From Hydractinia symbiolongicarpus (Eukaryota; Cnidaria; Hydrozoa; Anthoathecata; Hydractiniidae): a stretch of 64,000 bases of DNA. The position numbers and the translations under genes are program-made. The stretch covers positions 2,420,001-2,484,000 of the forward strand of contig NC_079884.1 of NCBI RefSeq assembly GCF_029227915.1, in the 5' to 3' direction. The notes beneath the pieces were generated by a model. That model ran no database searches. It saw only the letters and a program-made list of their open reading frames with translations, and was not told where the DNA came from. Shown here in pieces: positions 10,460 through 25,583 of the stretch (the first letter of the stretch is position 1; every line of letters begins with the position of its first letter).

Positions 10460-13400
10460 TTACTAGGTTGCATCGCTTTTACCAGTGAAACGATTCACTG
10501 TGGGACTTAATTGAACTGATTTTGTACTGTGACCTTCTTAATGTTATAAGTGAGACAATTGGACTCAAAGAAATAACATTCTTTTTAATTTGATATGATT
10601 GTGGGAACTCAGCGAATACACTGGCCCTGTGGTAGCGCTTCATTTAACAATTTAGATAAATAAGTCATTTCTACTTTGGGACCAATCCTAGCCGTTAGCG
10701 CACGGTGAAGATATAGAGACAGATTCAAAATCTCCATTTCATTGACTTTCTAACGGTGTCAATCCGTTTGAGTTACAACGGTTGCATCACACATTCGTAC
10801 CAACATGTATTTAGTGATTTTTTTCCGATATTACTTAGTTGTATCGTTTTCAGCAGTGAATCGATTGACTGTGGGACTTAATTGAACTGATTTTGGACTT
10901 TGACCTTATAAGTATGATAAATGAGACATTTTGACTACAAGAAGTAACATTCTTCTTAATTTGACATGATTGCTGGAACTCAGTGATTACAATGGGCGCT
11001 GTGGTAGCGCTTTATTTAAAAATTAAGATAAATAAGTCATTTTTTACTGTGGGACCAATCCTAGCTGTTATCGCGCGCTAAAGAAATAGAGACAGTTTCA
11101 AAAACTACATTTCATTAACTTTCTAACGGTGTCAATCCGTTTGAGGTACAACGGTTGCGTCACATCTTCGTACCAACATGTATTTAATGATTTTCTTCCG
11201 ATATTACTAAGTTGTATTGCTTTTAACAGTGAAGCAATTGACTGTGGGAATTAATTGAACTGATTTTGGACTGTGACCTTATAAATGTGATAAATGAGCC
11301 GATTGGTCTCCAAGGAATAACATTCTTCTTTATTTGACATGATTGATTCTTTATTTAAAAATTAAGATAAATAAGTCATTTTTTACTGTGGGACCAATCC
11401 TAGCCGTAAGCGCGCGCTGAAGATATAGAGACAGTTTCAAAATCTCCATTTCATTGACTTTCTAACGGTCTAAATCCGTTTGAGTTACAACGGTTGCATC
11501 ACACATTCGTACCAACATGTATTTAGTGATTTTTTTCCGATATTACTAAGTTGTATCGCTTTCAACAGTGCAACGATTGACTGTGGGACTTAATTGAATT
11601 GATTTTGGACTTTGAACATATAAGTGTTATAAAGGAGACATTTTGACTACAAGAAGTAACATTCTTCTTAATTTAAAATGATTGCTGGAACTCAGTGATT
11701 ACACTGGGTGCTGTGGTAGCGCTTCATTTAAAAACTAAGATAAATAAGTCATTTTGCACTCTGGGACCAATACTAGCCGTTATCGCGCGTTGAAGAAACA
11801 GAGACAGTTTTAAAAACTAAATATCAATGAATTTCTAACGGTATCAGTCCGTTTGAATTACAACGGTTGCGTGACATATTCGTCCCCACATGTATTTAGC
11901 GATATTTTTCTGATATTACTAGGTTGCATCGCTTCTAACAGTGAAACGATTGACTGTGGGAATTAATTGAACTGATTCTGGACTGTGACTTTATAAATGT
12001 GATAAATAAGCCAATTGGTCTCCAAGGAATAACTTTCTTCTTAGTTTGACGTGAGTGCTGGAATTCAGCGATTACATTAGGCTCTGTCGTAGCCCTTTAT
12101 TTAAAAACTTAGATAAATAAGTCGCACAGAATAAATAAGATCAGTTTCAAAGACTACATTTCATTGACTTTTTAGCGTTATAAATCCGTTTGAGTTACAA
12201 CGGTTGCGTCACATATTCGTACCAATATGTTCTTAGCGAAAGTATTCGGATATTACTAGGTTGCATCGCTTTTAACAGTTAAACGTTTGACTGGGGGATT
12301 TAATTGAACTGCTCTTGGACTTTGACCTTATAAAGGTGACAAATGAGCCAGTTTGACTACAAGAAATAACAGTCTTCTTAATTTGACATGATTGCTGGAA
12401 CTCAGCGATTACACTGGGCGCTGTGGTAGAGCTTTGTTATAATAATTAAGATAAATAAGTCATTCTTTACTGTGGGACCAATCCTAGCCGTTAGTTCGCG
12501 CTGAAAAAATAGAGACAGTTTCAAAAACTACATTTTATTGACTTTCTAACGGTGTCAATCCGTTTGAGTTACAACGGTTGCGTCACATATTCGTACCAAC
12601 ATGTATTTAGTGATTTTTCCAATATTACTAAGTTGTATTGCTTTTAACAGTGAAACGATTGACTGTGGGAATAAATTGAACTGATTCTGGACTGTGACTT
12701 TATAAATGTCATAAATGACCCAATTGGTATCCAAGGAATAACTTTCTTCTTAATTTGACGTGAGTGCTGGAATTCAGCGATTACATTAGGCTCTGTCGTA
12801 GCGCTTTATTTAAAAACTTAGATAAATAAGTCTTTTCTTACTGTGGGACCAATCCTGGCCGTTAGCGCGCGCTGAAGATATAGAGACAGTTTCAAAATCT
12901 CCATTTCATTGACTTTCTAACGGTCTAAATCCGTTTGAGTTACAACGGTTGCATCACACATTCGTACCAACATGTATTTAGTGATTTTTTTCCGATATTA
13001 CTAAGTTGTAACGCTTTCAACAGTGCAACGGTTGACTGTGGGACTTAATTGAATTGATTTTGGACTTTGACAATATAAATGTTATAAAGGAGACACTTTG
13101 ACTACAAGAAGTAACATTCTTCTTAATTTGAAATGATTGCTGGAACTCAGTGATTACACTGGACGCTGTGGTAGCGCTTTATTTAAAAATTAAGTTAAGT
13201 AAGTCATTTTTTACTGTGGGACCAATCCTAGCCGTTAGCGCGCGCTGAAGATATAGAGACAGTTTTAAGAACTCCATTTCATTGACTTTCTAACGGTATC
13301 AATCCGCTTCAGTTACAACAGTTGCGTCGCATATTCGTACCAGCATGTATTTAGCGATATTTATCTCATATTACTAGGTTGCATCGCTTTTACCAGTGAA

Positions 13401-16400
13401 ACGATTCACTGTGGGACTTAATTGAACTGATTTTGTACTGTGACCTTCTTAATGTTATAAGTGAGACAATTGGACTCAAAGAAATAACATTCTTTTTAAT
13501 TTGATATGATTGTGGGAACTCAGCGAATACACTGGCCCTGTGGTAGCGCTTCATTTAACAATTTAGATAAATAAGTCATTTCTACTTTGGGACCAATCCT
13601 AGCCGTTAGCGCACGGTGAAGATATAGAGACAGATTCAAAATCTCCATTTCATTGACTTTCTAACGGTGTCAATCCGTTTGAGTTACAACGGTTGCATCA
13701 CACATTCGTACCAACATGTATTTAGTGATTTTTTTCCGATATTACTTAGTTGTATCGTTTTCAGCAGTGAATCGATTGACTGTGGGACTTAATTGAACTG
13801 ATTTTGGACTTTGACCTTATAAGTATGATAAATGAGACATTTTGACTACAAGAAGTAACATTCTTCTTAATTTGACATGATTGCTGGAACTCAGTGATTA
13901 CAATGGGCGCTGTGGTAGCGCTTTATTTAAAAATTAAGATAAATAAGTCATTTTTTACTGTGGGACCAATCCTAGCTGTTATCGCGCGCTAAAGAAATAG
14001 AGACAGTTTCAAAAACTACATTTCATTAACTTTCTAACGGTGTCAATCCGTTTGAGGTACAACGGTTGCGTCACATCTTCGTACCAACATGTATTTAATG
14101 ATTTTCTTCCGATATTACTAAGTTGTATTGCTTTTAACAGTGAAGCAATTGACTGTGGGAATTAATTGAACTGATTTTGGACTGTGACCTTATAAATGTG
14201 ATAAATGAGCCGATTGGTCTCCAAGGAATAACATTCTTCTTTATTTGACATGATTGATTCTTTATTTAAAAATTAAGATAAATAAGTCATTTTTTACTGT
14301 GGGACCAATCCTAGCCGTAAGCGCGCGCTGAAGATATAGAGACAGTTTCAAAATCTCCATTTCATTGACTTTCTAACGGTCTAAATCCGTTTGAGTTACA
14401 ACGGTTGCATCACACATTCGTACCAACATGTATTTAGTGATTTTTTTCCGATATTACTAAGTTGTATCGCTTTCAACAGTGCAACGATTGACTGTGGGAC
14501 TTAATTGAATTGATTTTGGACTTTGAACATATAAGTGTTATAAAGGAGACATTTTGACTACAAGAAGTAACATTCTTCTTAATTTAAAATGATTGCTGGA
14601 ACTCAGTGATTACACTGGGTGCTGTGGTAGCGCTTCATTTAAAAACTAAGATAAATAAGTCATTTTGCACTCTGGGACCAATACTAGCCGTTATCGCGCG
14701 TTGAAGAAACAGAGACAGTTTTAAAAACTAAATATCAATGAATTTCTAACGGTATCAGTCCGTTTGAATTACAACGGTTGCGTGACATATTCGTCCCCAC
14801 ATGTATTTAGCGATATTTTTCTGATATTACTAGGTTGCATCGCTTCTAACAGTGAAACGATTGACTGTGGTACTTAATTGAACTAAATTTGGACTGTGAT
14901 CTGATAAATGTGATAAATGAGACAATTTGACTCGAAGAAATAACATTCTTCTTAATTTGACATAATTGCCGGAACTCAGCGATTACACAGGACCCTGTGG
15001 TCGCGCTTCATTTAAATATTTAGATAAATAAGTCATTTTTACTGTTGGACCAATCCTAGCCGTTAGCGCGCGCTAAAGATATAGAGACAGTTTCAAAATC
15101 TCCATTTCATTGACTTTCTAACGGTCTAAATCCGTTTGAGTTACAACGGTTGCATCACACATTCGTACCAACATGTATTTAGTGATTTTTTCCCGATATT
15201 ACTAAGTTGTATCGCTTTCAACAGTGCAACGATTGACTGTGGGACTTAATTGAATTGATTTTTGACTTTGAACACATAAGTGTTATGAAGGAGACATTTT
15301 GACTACAAGAAGTAACATTCTTCTTAATTTAAAATGATTGCTGGAACTCAGTGATTACACTGGGTGCTGTGGTAGCGCTTCATTTAAAAACTAAGATAAA
15401 TAAGTCATTTTGCACTCTGGGACCAATACTAGCCGTTATCGCGCGCTGAAGAAACAGAGACAGTTTTAAAAACTAAATATCAATGAATTTCTAACGGTAT
15501 CAGTCCGTTTGAATTACAACGGTTGCGTGACATATTCGTCCCCACATGTGTTTAGCGATATTTTTCTGATATTACTAGGTTGCATCGCTTCTAACAGTGA
15601 AACGATTGACTGTGGTACTTAAGTGAACTAAATTTGGACTGTGATCTGATAAATGTGATAAATGAGACAATTTGACTCGAAGAAATAACATTCTTCTTAA
15701 TTTGACATAATTGCCGGAACTCAGCGATTACACTGGACCCTGTGGTCGCGCTTCATTTAAATATTTAGATAAATAAGTCATTTCTACTGTTGGACCAATC
15801 CTAGCCGTTAGCTCGCGCTGAAGATATAGAGACAGTTTCAAAATCTCCATTTCATTGACTTTCTAACGGTCTAAATCCGTTTGAGTTACAACGGTTGCAT
15901 CACACATTCGTACCAACATGTATTTAGTGATTTTTTTCCGATATTACTAAGTTGTATCGCTTTCAACAGTGCAACGATTGACTGTGGGACTTAATTGAAT
16001 TGATTTTGGACTTTGAACATATAAGTGTTATAAAGGAGACATTTTGACTACAAGAAGTAACATTCTTCTTAATTTAAAATGATTGCTGGAACTCAGTGAT
16101 TACACTGGGTGCTGTGGTAGCGCTTCATTTAAAAACTAAGATAAATAAGTCATTTTGCACTCTGGGACCAATACTAGCCGTTATCGCGCGCTGAAGAAAC
16201 AGAGACAGTTTTAGAAACTAAATATCAATGAATTTCTAACGGTATCAGTCCGTTTGAATTACAACGGTTGCGTGACATATTCGTCCCCACATGTATTTAG
16301 CGATATTTTTCTGATATTACTAGGTTGCATCGCTTCTAACAGTGAAACGATTGACTGTGGTACTTAACTGAACTAAATTTGGACTGTGATCTGATAAATG

Positions 16401-19400
16401 TGATAAATGAGACAATTTGACTCGAAGAAATAACATTCTTCTTAATTTGACATAATTGCCGGAACTCAGCGAATACACTGGACCCTGTGGTCGCGCTTCA
16501 TTTAAATATTTAGATAAATAAGTCATTTCTACTGTTGGACCAATCCTAGCCGTTAGCGCGCGCTGAAGATATAGAGACAGTTTCAAAATCTCCATTTCAT
16601 AGACTTTCTAACGGTCTAAATCCGTTTGAGTTACAACGGTTGCATCACACATTCGTACCAACATGTATTTAGTGATTTTTTTCCGATATTACTAAGTTGT
16701 ATCACTTTCAACAGTGCAACGATTGACTGTGGGACTTAATTGAATTGATTTTGGACTTTGACAACATAAATGTTATATAGGAGACATTTTGACTACAAGA
16801 AGTAACATTCTTCTTAATTTGAAATAATTGCTGGAACTCAGTGATTACACTGGGTGCTGTGGTAGCGCTTCATTTAAAAAGTTTGATAAATAAGTCATTT
16901 CTACTGTGGGACCAATCCTAGCCGTTAGCGCGCGCTGAAGATATACAGACAGTTTCAAAATCTTCATTTCATTGACTTTCTAACGGTGTCAATACGTTTG
17001 GGTTACAACGGTTGCATCACACATTCGTACCAACATATATTTAGTGATGTTTTTCCGATATTACTAAGTTGTATCGCTTTCAACAGTGCAACGATTGACT
17101 GTGGGACTTAATTGAACTGATTTTGGACTTTGACCTTATAAATGTTATAAAGGAGACATTTTGACTACAAGAAGTAACATTCTTCTTAATTTGACATTAT
17201 TGCTGGAACTCAGTGATTACACTGGGCGCTGTGGTAGCATTTTATTAAAAAATTCAGATAAATAAGTCATTTTTTACTGCGGGACCAATCCTAGCCGTTA
17301 TCGGGCATTGAAGAAATAGAGACAGTTTCAAAAACTACATTTCATTGACTTTCTAACGGTGTCAATCCGTTTGAGTTACAACGGTTGCATCACACATTCG
17401 TACCAACATGTATTTAGTGATTTTTTTCCGATATTACTAAGTTGTATCGCTTTCAACAGTGCAACGATTGACTGTGGGACTTAATTGAATTGATTTTGGA
17501 CTTTGACAATATAAATGTTATAAAGGAGACATTTTGACTACAAGAAGTAACATTCTTCTTAATTTGAAATAATTGCTGGAACTCAGTGATTACACTGGGT
17601 GCTGTGGTAGCGCTTCATTTAAAAAGTTTGATAAATAAGTCATTTCTACTGTGGGACCAATCCTAGCCGTTAGCGCGCGCTGAAGATATACAGACAGTTT
17701 CAAAATCTCCATTTCATTGACTTTCTAACGGTGTCAATACGTTTGGGTTACAACGGTTGCATCACACATTCGTACCAACATATATTTAGTGATGTTTTTC
17801 CGATATTACTAAGTTGTATCGCTTTCAACAGTGCAACGATTGACTGTGGGACTTAATTGAACTGATTTTGGACTTTGACCTTATAAATGTTATAAAGGAG
17901 ACATTTTGACTACAAGAAGTAACATTCTTCTTAATTTGACATGATTGCTGGAACTCAGTGATTACACTGGGCGCTGTGGTAGCACTTTATTAAAAAATTC
18001 AGCTAAATAAGTCATTTTTTACTGCGGGACCAATCTTAGCCGTTATCGGGCATTGAAGAAATAGAGACAGTTTCAAAAACTACATTTCATTGATTTTCTA
18101 ACGGTGTCAATCCGTTTGAGTTACAACGGTTGCGTCACATATTCATACCAACATGTATTTAGTAATTTTTTCCAATATTACTAAGTTGTATTGCTTTCAA
18201 CAGTGAAACGATTGACTGTGGGAATTAATTGAACTGATTCTGGACTGTGACTTTATAAATGTGATATATAAGCCAATTGGTCTCCAAGGAATAACTTTCT
18301 TCTTAGTTTGACGTGAGTGCTGGAATTCAGCGATAACATTAGGCTCTGTCGTAGCCCTTTATTTAAAAACTTAGATAAATAAGTCGCGCAGAATAAATAA
18401 GATCAGTTTCAAAGACTACATTTCATTGACTTTTTAGCGTTATAAATCCGTTTGAGTTACAACGGTTGCGTCACATATTCGTACCAATATGTTCTTAGCG
18501 AAAGTATTCGGATATTACTAGGTTGCATCGCTTTTAACAGTTAAACGTTTGACTGGGGGATTTAATTGAACTGCTCTTGGACTTTGACCTTATAAAGGTG
18601 ACAAATGAGCCAGTTTGACTACAAGAAATAACAGTCTTCTTAATTTGACATGATTGCTGGAACTCAGCGATTACACTGGGCGCTGTGGTAGAGCTTTGTT
18701 AAAATAATTAAGATAAATAAGTCATTCTTTACTGTGGGACCAATCCTAGCCGTTAGTTCGCGCTGAAAAAATAGAGACAGTTTCAAAAACTAGATTTCAT
18801 TGACTTTCTAACGGTGTCAATCCGTTTGAGTTACAACGGTTGCGTCACATATTCGTACCAACATGTATTTAGTGATTTTTCCAATATTACTAAGTTGTAT
18901 TGCTTTGAACAGTGAAACGATTGACTGTGGGAATAAATTGAACTGATTCTGGACTGTGACTTTATAAATGTCATAAATGACCCAAATGGTATCCAAGGAA
19001 TAACTTTCTTCTTAATTTGACGTGAGTGCTGGAATTCAGCGATTACATTAGGCTCTGTCGTAGCGCTTTATTTAAAAACTTAGATAAATAAGTCTTTTCT
19101 TACTGTGGGACCAATGCTGGCCGTTAGCACGCGCTGAATGAATAGGAACAGTTTAAAAGACTACATTTCATTGACATTCTAGCGGTATAAATCCGTTTGA
19201 GTTACAACGGCTGCGCCACATATTCGTACCAACATGTATTTTGCGATAGTATTCGGATATTACCAGTTTGCATCGATTTTAACATTGAAACGTTTGACTG
19301 TGGGACATAATTGAACTGATTTTGGACTTTGACCTTATAAATGTGATAAATGAGCCAGTTTGACTACAAGAAATAACATTCTTCTTAATTTGACATGATT

Positions 19401-20289
19401 GCTGGAACTCAGCGATTACACTGGGCGCTATGGTTGCGCTTTATTAAAAAATTCAGATAAATAAGTCATTTTTTACTGCGGGACCAATCCTAGCCGTTAT
19501 CGCGCATTGAAGAAATAGAGACAGTTTCAAAAACTACATTTCATTGACTTTCTAACGGTGTCAATCCGTTTGAGTTACAACGGTTGCGTCACATATTCAT
19601 ACCAACATGTATTTAGTGATTTTTTCCAATATTACTAAGTTGTATTGCTTTTAACAGTGAAACGATTGACTGTGGGAATTAATTGAACTGATTCTGGACT
19701 GTGACTTTATAAATGTGATAAATGAGCCAATTGGTCTCCAAGGAATAACTTTCTTCTTAGTTTGACGTGAGTGCTGGAATTCAGCGATTACATTAGGCTC
19801 TGTCGTAGCCCTTTATTTAAAAACTTAGATAAATAAGTCGCGCAGAATAAATAAGATCAGTTTCAAAGACTACATTTTATTGACTTTCTAGCGGTATAAA
19901 TGACTACAAGAAATAACATTCTTCTTAATTTGACATGATTGCTGGAACTCAGCGATTACACTGGGCGCTATGGTAGCGCTTTATTAAAAAATTCAGATAA
20001 GTAAGTCATTTTTTACTGTGGGACCAATCCTAGCCGTTATCGCGCATTGAAGAATTAGAGACTGTTTTAAAAACTACATTTCATTGACTTTCTAGCGGCA
20101 AAAATCCGTTTGAGTTTCAACGGTTGCCTCACATATTCGTACCAACATGTATTTAGTGATTTTCTTCCAATATTACTAAGTTGTATTGCTTTCAACAGTG
20201 AAACGATTGACTGTGGGAATTAATTGAACTGATTCTGGACTGTGACTTTATAAATGTGATAAATGAGCCAATTTGTCTCCAAGGAATAA
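10460..20289. repeat. HOR-A copy 2, nearly identical to 1-9830
   Basis: The sequence repeats 1-9830 at a constant offset of 10,459 bp with no length change. By eye I found only a handful of substitutions, at 15037, near 15285, near 16764, near 18266 and near 18793. Private features such as the 339-bp monomers (11204, 14115) and the fused 541-bp monomer (19632) are shared. Identity stops at about 20290, inside the counterpart of M27, where the sequence becomes block B. Such similarity over almost 10 kb implies very recent amplification or a duplicated contig in the assembly. Confidence 0.93.
19632..20172. repeat. Fused 541-bp monomer, HOR-A copy 2
   Basis: This is the counterpart of 9173-9713 at offset 10,459, with the same internal junction (GCGGTATAAAT to GACTACAAG) near 19900. 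Confidence 0.85.
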
Positions 20290-23200
20290 ATTTCTTCTTA
20301 ATTTGACGTAAGAGCTGGAATTCCGCGATTACCTTAGGCTCTGTGGTAGCGCTTTATTAAAAAATTTAGATAAATAAGTCTTTTCTTACTGTGGGACCAA
20401 TCCTGGCCGTTAGCACTCGCTGAATAAATAAGAACAGTTTCAAAGACTACATTTCATTGACTTTTCAGCGTTATAAATCCGTTTGAGTTACAACGGTTGC
20501 GTCACATATTCGTACCAACATGTATTTAGTGATTTTTTCCAATATTACTAAGTTGTATCGCTTTCAACAGTGCAACGATTGACTGTGGAAATTAATTGAA
20601 CTGATTTTGGACTGTGACCTTTTAACTGTGATAAATGAGCCAATTGGTCTCCAAGGAATAACATTCTTCTTAATTTGACATGATTGCAGGAATTCAGCGA
20701 TTACATTAGGCTATGTCGTAGCGCTTTATTTAAAAACTTAGATAAATAAGTCGTGCTGAATAAATAGGAACAGTTTCAAAAACTACATTTCATTGACTTT
20801 CTAGCGGATAAATCCGTTTGAGTTACAACGGTTGCGTCACATACTCGTAGCAACATGTATTTAGCGATAGTATTCGGATGTTACTAGGTTGCATCGCTTT
20901 TAACAGTGAAACGTTTGACTGGGGGATTTAATTGAACTGCTCTTGGACTTTGACTTTATAAAGGTGATAAATGAGCCAGTTTGACTACAAGAAATAACAG
21001 TCTTCTTAATTTGACATGATTGCAGGAACTAAGTGATTACACTGGGCGCTGTGGCAGAGTTTTATTTAAAAATTAAGTTAAGTAAGTCATTTTTTACTGT
21101 GGGACCAATCCTAGCCGTTATCGCGCGCTGAAGAAATAGAGACAGTATCAAAAACTACATTTCATTGACTTTTTAACCGTGTCAATCCATTTGAGTTACA
21201 ACGGTTGCGTCACATATTCGTACCAACATGTATTTAGTGATTTTCTTCCGATATTACTAAGTTGTATTGCTTTTAACATTGAAACGTTTGACTGTGGGAA
21301 TTAATTGAACTGATTTTGGACTGTGACCTCATAAATGTGATAAATGAGCCAATTGGTCTCCAAGGAATAACATTCTTCTTAATTTGACATGATTGCAGGA
21401 ATTCAGCGCTTACATTAGGCTATGTCGTAGCGCTTTATTTAAAAACTTTGATAAATAAGTCGCGCTGAATAAATAGGAACACTTTTAAAGACTACATTTC
21501 ATTGACATTCTAGCGGTATAAATCCGTTTGAGTTACAACGGTTGCGTCACATATTCGTACCAACATGTATTTAGTGATTTTTTCCAATATTACTAAGTTG
21601 TATTGCTTTTAACAGTGAAACGATTGACTGTGGGAATTAATTGAACTAATTCAGGACTGTGACTTTATAAATGTGATAAATGAGCCAATTGGTCTCCAAG
21701 GAAAACTTTCTTCTTAATTTGACGTGAGTGCTGGAATTCAGCGATTACATTAGGCTCTGTGGTAGCGCTTTATTAAAAAAATTAGATAAATAAGTCTTTT
21801 CTTACTGTGGGACCATTCCTGGCCGTTAACACTCGCTGAATAAATAAGAACAGTTTCAAAGACTACATTTCATTGACTTTTTAGCGTTATAAATCCGTTT
21901 GAGTTACAACGGTTGCGTCACATATTCGTACTAACATGTATTTAGCGATAGTATTCGGATATTACTAGGTTGCATCGCTTTTAAGAGTGAAACGTCTGAC
22001 TGTGGGACTTAATTGAACTCATTTTGGACTTTGACATTATAAATGTGATGAATGAGCCAATTTGACTACAAGAAATAACAGTCTTCTTAATTTGACATCA
22101 TTGCTGGAACTCAGCGATTACACTGGGCACTGTGGTAGCGCTTTGTTTAAAAAAATTAAGATATATAAGTCATTCTTTACTGTGGGACCAATCCTAGCCG
22201 TTAGTTTGCGCTGAAGAAATAGAGACAGTTGCAAAAACTGCATTTCATTAACTTTCTAACGGTGTCAATCCGTTTGAGTTGCAACGGTTGCGTCACATAT
22301 TCGTACCAAGATGTATTTAGTGATTTTTTCCAATATTACTAAGTTGTATTGCTTTTAACAGTGAAACGATTGACTGTGGGAATTAATTGAACTGATTTTG
22401 GACTGTGACCTCATAAATGTGATAAATGAGCCAATTGGTCTCCAAGGAATAACATTCTTCTTAATTTGACGTGATTGCAGGAATTCAGCGCTTACATTAG
22501 GCTATGTCGTAGCGCTTTATTTAAAAACTTTGATAAATAAGTCGCGCTGAATAAATAGGAACAGTTTCAAAGACTACATTTCATTGACATTCTAGCGGTA
22601 TAAATCCGTTTGAGTTACAACGTTTGCATCACATATTCGCACCATCATGTATTTAGCGATAGTATTCGGATATTACCAGTTTGCATCGATTTTAACATTG
22701 AAACGTTTGACTGTGGGACATAATTGAACTGATTTTGGACTTTGACCTTATGAATGTGATAAATGAGCCAGTTTGACTACAAGAAATAACATTCTTCTTA
22801 ATTTGACATGATTGCAGGAATTCAGCGATTACATTAGGCTATGTCGTAGCGCTTTATTTAAAAACTTAGATAAATAAGTCGCGCTGAATAAATAGGAACA
22901 GTTTCAAAAACTACATTTCATTGACTTTCTAGCGGATAAATCCGTTTGAGTTTCAACGGTTGCCTCACATATTCGTACCAACATGTATTTAGTGATTTTC
23001 TTCCAATATTACTAAGTTGTATTGCTTTTAACAGTGAAACGATTGACTGTGGGAATTAATTGAACTGATTTTGGACTGTGACCTCATAAATGTGATAAAT
23101 GAGCCAATTGGTCTCCAAGGAATAACATTCTTCTTAATTTGACATGATTGCAGGAATTCAACGATTACACTGGACGCTGTGGTAGCGCTTTATTTAAAAA

Positions 23201-23381
23201 TTAAGTTAAGTAAGTCATTTTTTACTGTGGGACCAATCCTAGCCGTTAGCGCGCGCTGAAGATATAGAGACAGTTTTAAAAACTCCATTTCATTGACTTT
23301 CTAACGGTATCAATCCGCTGCAGTTACAACAGTTGCGTCGCATATTCGTACCAGCATGTATTTAGCGATATTTATCTCATA
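20173..23381. repeat. Block B: mixed short and full monomers
   Basis: Nine monomers start at 20173, 20545, 20881, 21254, 21590, 21962, 22336, 22673 and 23009, with lengths 372, 336, 373, 336, 372, 374, 337, 336 and 373. Four carry the S2 deletion. Variants such as TTTGACTGGGGGATTTAATT and TGTGGCAGAG distinguish the block from HOR-A. The monomer at 20545 begins like 32490 but continues like 32863, as expected if one monomer was lost. From about 23158 the sequence returns to an M28-like end leading into HOR-A copy 3. An expanded version is block D. Confidence 0.85.
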
Positions 23382-25583
23382 TTACTAGGTTGCATCGCTT
23401 TTACCAGTGAAACTATTCACTGTGGGACTTAATTGAACTGATTTTGTACTGTGACCTTCTTAATGTTATAAGTGAGACAATTGGACTCAAAGAAATAACA
23501 TTCTTTTTAATTTGACATGATTGTGGGAACTCAGCGAATACACTGGACCCTGTGGTAGCGCTTCATTTAACAATTTAGATAAATAAGTCATTTCTACTTT
23601 GGGACCAATCCTAGCCGTTAGCGCGCGGTGAAGATATAGAGACAGTTTCAAAATCTCTATTTCATTGACTTCCTAACGGTGTCAATCCGTTTGAGTTACA
23701 ACGGTTGCATCACACATTCGTACCAACATGTATTTAGTGATTTTTTTCCGATATTACTTAGTTGTATCGTTTTCAGCAGTGAATCGATTGACTGTGGGAC
23801 TTAATTGAACTGATTTTGGACTTTGACCTTATAAGTATGATAAATGAGACATTTTGACTACAAGAAGTAACATTCTTCTTAATTTGACATGATTGCTGGA
23901 ACTCAGTGATTACAATGGGCGCTGTGGTAGCGCTTTATTTAAAAATTAAGATAAATAAGTCATTTTTTACTGTGGGACCAATCCTAGCCGTTATCGCGCG
24001 CTAAAGAAATAGAGACAGTTTCAAAAACTACATTTCATTAACTTTCTAACGGTGTCAATCCGTTTGAGGTACAACGGTTGCGTCACATCTTCGTACCAAC
24101 ATGTATTTAATGATTTTCTTCCGATATTACTAAGTTGTATTGCTTTTAACAGTGAAACGATTGACTGTGGGAATTAATTGAACTGATTTTGGACTGTGAC
24201 CTTATAAATGTGATAAATGAGCCGATTGGTCTCCAAGGAATAACATTCTTCTTTATTTGACATGATTGATTCTTTATTTAAAAATTAAGATAAATAAGTC
24301 ATTTTTTACTGTGGGACCAATCCTAGCCGTAAGCGCGCGCTGAAGATATAGAGACAGTTTCAAAATCTCCATTTCATTGACTTTCTAACGGTCTAAATCC
24401 GTTTGAGTTACAACGGTTGCATCACACATTCGTACCAACATGTATTTAGTGATTTTTTTCCGATATTACTAAGTTGTATCGCTTTCAACAGTGCAACGAT
24501 TGACTGTGGGACTTAATTGAATTGATTTTGGACTTTGAACATATAAGTGTTATAAAGGAGACATTTTGACTACAAGAAGTAACATTCTTCTTAATTTAAA
24601 ATGATTGCTGGAACTCAGTGATTACACTGGGTGCTGTGGTAGCGCTTCATTTAAAAACTAAGATAAATAAGTCATTTTGCACTCTGGTACCAATACTAGC
24701 CGTTATCGCGCGTTGAAGAAACAGAGACAGTTTTAAAAACTAAATATCAATGAATTTCTAACGGTATCAGTCCGTTTGAATTACAACGGTTGCGTGACAT
24801 ATTCGTCCCCACATGTATTTAGCGATATTTTTCTGATATTACTAGGTTGCATCGCTTCTAACAGTGAAACGATTGACTGTGGTACTTAATTGAACTAAAT
24901 TTGGACTGTGATCTGATAAATGTGATAAATGAGACAATTTGACTCGAAGAAATAACATTCTTCTTAATTTGACATAATTGCCGGAACTCAGCGATTACAC
25001 AGGACCCTGTGGTCGCGCTTCATTTAAATATTTAGATAAATAACTCATTTTTACTGTTGGACCAATCCTAGCCGTTAGCGCGCGCTGAAGATATAGAGAC
25101 AGTTTCAAAATCTCCATTTCATTGACTTTCTAACGGTCTAAATCCGTTTGAGTTACAACGGTTGCATCACACATTCGTACCAACATGTATTTAGTGATTT
25201 TTTCCCGATATTACTAAGTTGTATCGCTTTCAACAGTGCAACGATTGACTGTGGGACTTAATTGAATTGATTTTGAACTTTGAACATATAAGTGTTATAA
25301 AGGAGACATTTTGACTACAAGAAGTAACATTCTTCTTAATTTAAAATGATTGCTGGAACTCAGTGATTACACTGGGTGCTGTGGTAGCGCTTCATTTAAA
25401 AACTAAGATAAATAAGTCATTTTGCACTCTGGGACCAATACTAGCCGTTATCGCGCGCTGAAGAAACAGAGACAGTTTTAAAAACTAAATATCAATGAAT
25501 TTCTAACGGTATCAGTCCGTTTGAATTACAACGGTTGCGTGACATATTCGTCCCCACATGTATTTAGCGATATTTTTCTGATA

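Larger units (their letters stand above)
13371..23381. repeat. 10,011-bp super-unit: HOR-A M9-M27 plus block B
   Basis: The M9 start TTACTAGGTTGCATCGC followed by TTTTACCAGTG at 13371 recurs at 23382, an interval of 10,011 bp. The interval holds HOR-A monomers from M9 onward followed by block B. From 23382 the same order follows: M9-M27-like monomers, then block D, the expanded relative of B, up to about 36931. This second period overlaps and conflicts with the 10,459-bp period of 1-20289, so the array has switched between two large units. Confidence 0.75.
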
